Position numbers and translations under genes: made by a program. A stretch of 32,604 nt of DNA from Protostelium mycophagum (taxonomy: Eukaryota; Evosea; Variosea; Protosteliida; Protosteliaceae). The first letter of the stretch is position 1. Every line of letters starts with the position of its first letter. The stretch covers positions 1 through 32,604 of the forward strand of contig MZNV01002241.1 in the NCBI GenBank assembly GCA_002081555.1, written 5' to 3'. Below, piece by piece: positions 31,890-32,604 of the stretch. The notes beneath the pieces are model-generated. The model did no database searches. It was given only the letters and a program-made list of their open reading frames with translations, and was not told the origin of the DNA.

Positions 31890-32083
31890 AGTGTTTGTAT
31901 GGGTATTGCACTCCTTATACATACACTCCATCTACAACACTGGAGAACGAAACAGAAGAAATATTGTTGGACAATCCAAAAATCATCGCACAACTGCTTC
32001 CAATAACTTTTGAAGGCCTCTCAACAGTGTACCTCGATGCAGTCGACTTCGGAAATGATACAATGCTACCGCTGTTGCCGTGA
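31890..32083 (+). CDS. Possible exon/ORF with TVYLDA element
   Basis: One plus-strand frame is open from about 31874 to the TGA at 32081-32083 and reads like protein (TLENETEEILLDNPKIIAQL, then GLSTVYLDAVDFGNDTML). The coding DNA of TVYLDA is nearly identical to that inside the small ORF at 21518, so the segment may be a diverged relative. There is no clear start codon in frame near the beginning, and a separate 50-codon ORF in another frame (ATG at about 31854) overlaps it. Confidence 0.3.
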
Positions 32084-32189
32084 GTAACACGTTAATGTTA
32101 CCGTGTATTGTATCCGCCGGGTAATAAGCGACGGTATTAATCATAAAGAAACACCCAAGAAACCTGTTACCAGAAATTCCGAGCTGAGA

Positions 32190-32291
32190 ATGACAACTTC
32201 CAGAACTCTCATCACACCAACAAGACAACACAAAACCAACTACAGAGGTGCCTTCAAGATCATATCCATCAAATCGCCAACAGAAGAATAA
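32190..32291 (+). CDS. Very small basic ORF, 33 aa
   Basis: ATG 32190 to TAA 32291. The sequence ends FKIISIKSPTEE, which loosely recalls the RI-x-AIK-x-EE core of the ORFs at 6504 and 7365. The evidence is weak; it may be chance. Confidence 0.2.
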   Translation: MTTSRTLITPTRQHKTNYRGAFKIISIKSPTEE

Positions 32292-32304
32292 GAAGACACA
32301 GAGC

Positions 32305-32493
32305 ATGTCAAGAACACACGGACATAAAGGAAGCCAGCACACGTACTGGAAGCATCACAACAGCCACAGCAGCAACAAACTGAACAAACAAGACTCACAC
32401 AAGAGACAACGATGCCGCGTCAGAGATCAAGAGAAGGAGTACTTCACCTCGTTCCCGCACCACATCGACCAGAAGCAGCTGGTTTGGCGATGA
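32305..32493 (+). CDS. His/Lys-rich ORF, 62 aa
   Basis: An intronless ORF from ATG 32305 to TGA 32493, very rich in His, Lys, Ser and Gln (HGHKGSQHTYWKHHNSHSSN), ending HHIDQKQLVWR. No family is recognised. A 16-bp palindrome (32490-32505) overlaps the stop. It is similar in size and charge to the other small ORFs, but shares no alignable motif. Confidence 0.3.
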   Translation: MSRTHGHKGSQHTYWKHHNSHSSNKLNKQDSHKRQRCRVRDQEKEYFTSFPHHIDQKQLVWR

Positions 32494-32505
32494 TCACGTG
32501 ATCAT
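32490..32505. repeat. Perfect 16-bp palindrome overlapping a stop codon
   Basis: ATGATCACGTGATCAT, with a central CACGTG E-box. It overlaps the TGA at 32491-32493. It may be a factor-binding site or a chance palindrome. Confidence 0.4.
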
Positions 32506-32604
32506 TGAAAATCAAGTGACAAGAGTTTTCAAAGATTGAGATAAAGAGCATCTTTCTGTGCAGGATGCAGGGATTTGTTCGCTCACCTTTCACTGATTAC
32601 GATA
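32506..32604. other. Right edge of the window
   Basis: No gene is recognised in the last 100 bases. Confidence 0.3.

Noticed and set aside
31983-32342. 119-codon minus-strand ORF
   Set aside because: Cys/Phe/Leu-rich shadow of A/C-rich plus-strand DNA, no motif.
1-32604. tRNA, rRNA, CRISPR arrays, transposase, LTR or viral genes
   Set aside because: No GTTCRANNC tRNA arm in cloverleaf context, no spaced repeats, and no recognisable element proteins were seen on either strand.

Overview
The window is nuclear DNA of a unicellular eukaryote, most likely an amoebozoan. Genes lie tightly packed on both strands, are cut by many very short introns (mostly 35-60 nt, GT-AG, two GC-AG), and end close to AATAAA signals. 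The gene mix (tyrosine-kinase-like receptor with a bacterial Pmp-like ectodomain, TALE homeobox, Rab, CAP protein, Trm112, cytosolic AspRS) fits a protosteloid amoeba such as Planoprotostelium. That assignment is an inference from gene style, not from a search. I saw no tRNA, rRNA, CRISPR array, transposase, reverse transcriptase or virus-like element.

Layout. 1-997 (-): 5' part of an SMP-domain lipid-transfer protein of TEX2/Nvj2 type, running off the left edge. 1164-2111 (-): PH-domain protein. 2368-3892 (-): short-chain dehydrogenase with one apparent frameshift. 4095-5167 (+): DUF4870/UPF0132-type membrane protein. 5220-5816 (-): unknown multi-pass membrane protein. 6009-7514 (+): a small hydrophobic peptide and two related ~50-residue basic proteins. 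7557-7843 (-): mini leucine-rich-repeat protein. 7842-10279 (+): EF-hand protein. 10338-10793 (-): Trm112. 11749-18629 (+): the largest gene, a receptor kinase. 18630-19972: mostly non-coding, with a stranded SH3-like fragment, a hairpin and another 50-residue ORF. 19973-20953 (+): Rab GTPase. 21518-21670 (+): a further 50-residue ORF. 21872-22646 (-): secreted CAP protein, probably GPI-anchored. 23157-23597 (-): LYR-motif protein. 23776-26929 (+): an XRN-family 5'-3' exonuclease homologue whose catalytic acids are mostly replaced. 27132-29764 (+): cytosolic aspartyl-tRNA synthetase. 29879-31064 (-): TALE homeodomain protein. 31065-32604: intergenic DNA with a 107-bp direct repeat and small ORFs.

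The genes do not form one pathway. Several touch translation and RNA (Trm112, AspRS, XRN-like); others are membrane, signalling or trafficking genes. The points most worth following are the apparently dead XRN homologue, the dispersed family of ~50-residue basic proteins, the Pmp-repeat receptor kinase, and recurrent sequence cassettes inside introns (GAAATTTC, GTTGTAG ends, TGACGTCA palindromes). All exon joins were made by eye from splice signals and reading-frame continuity.
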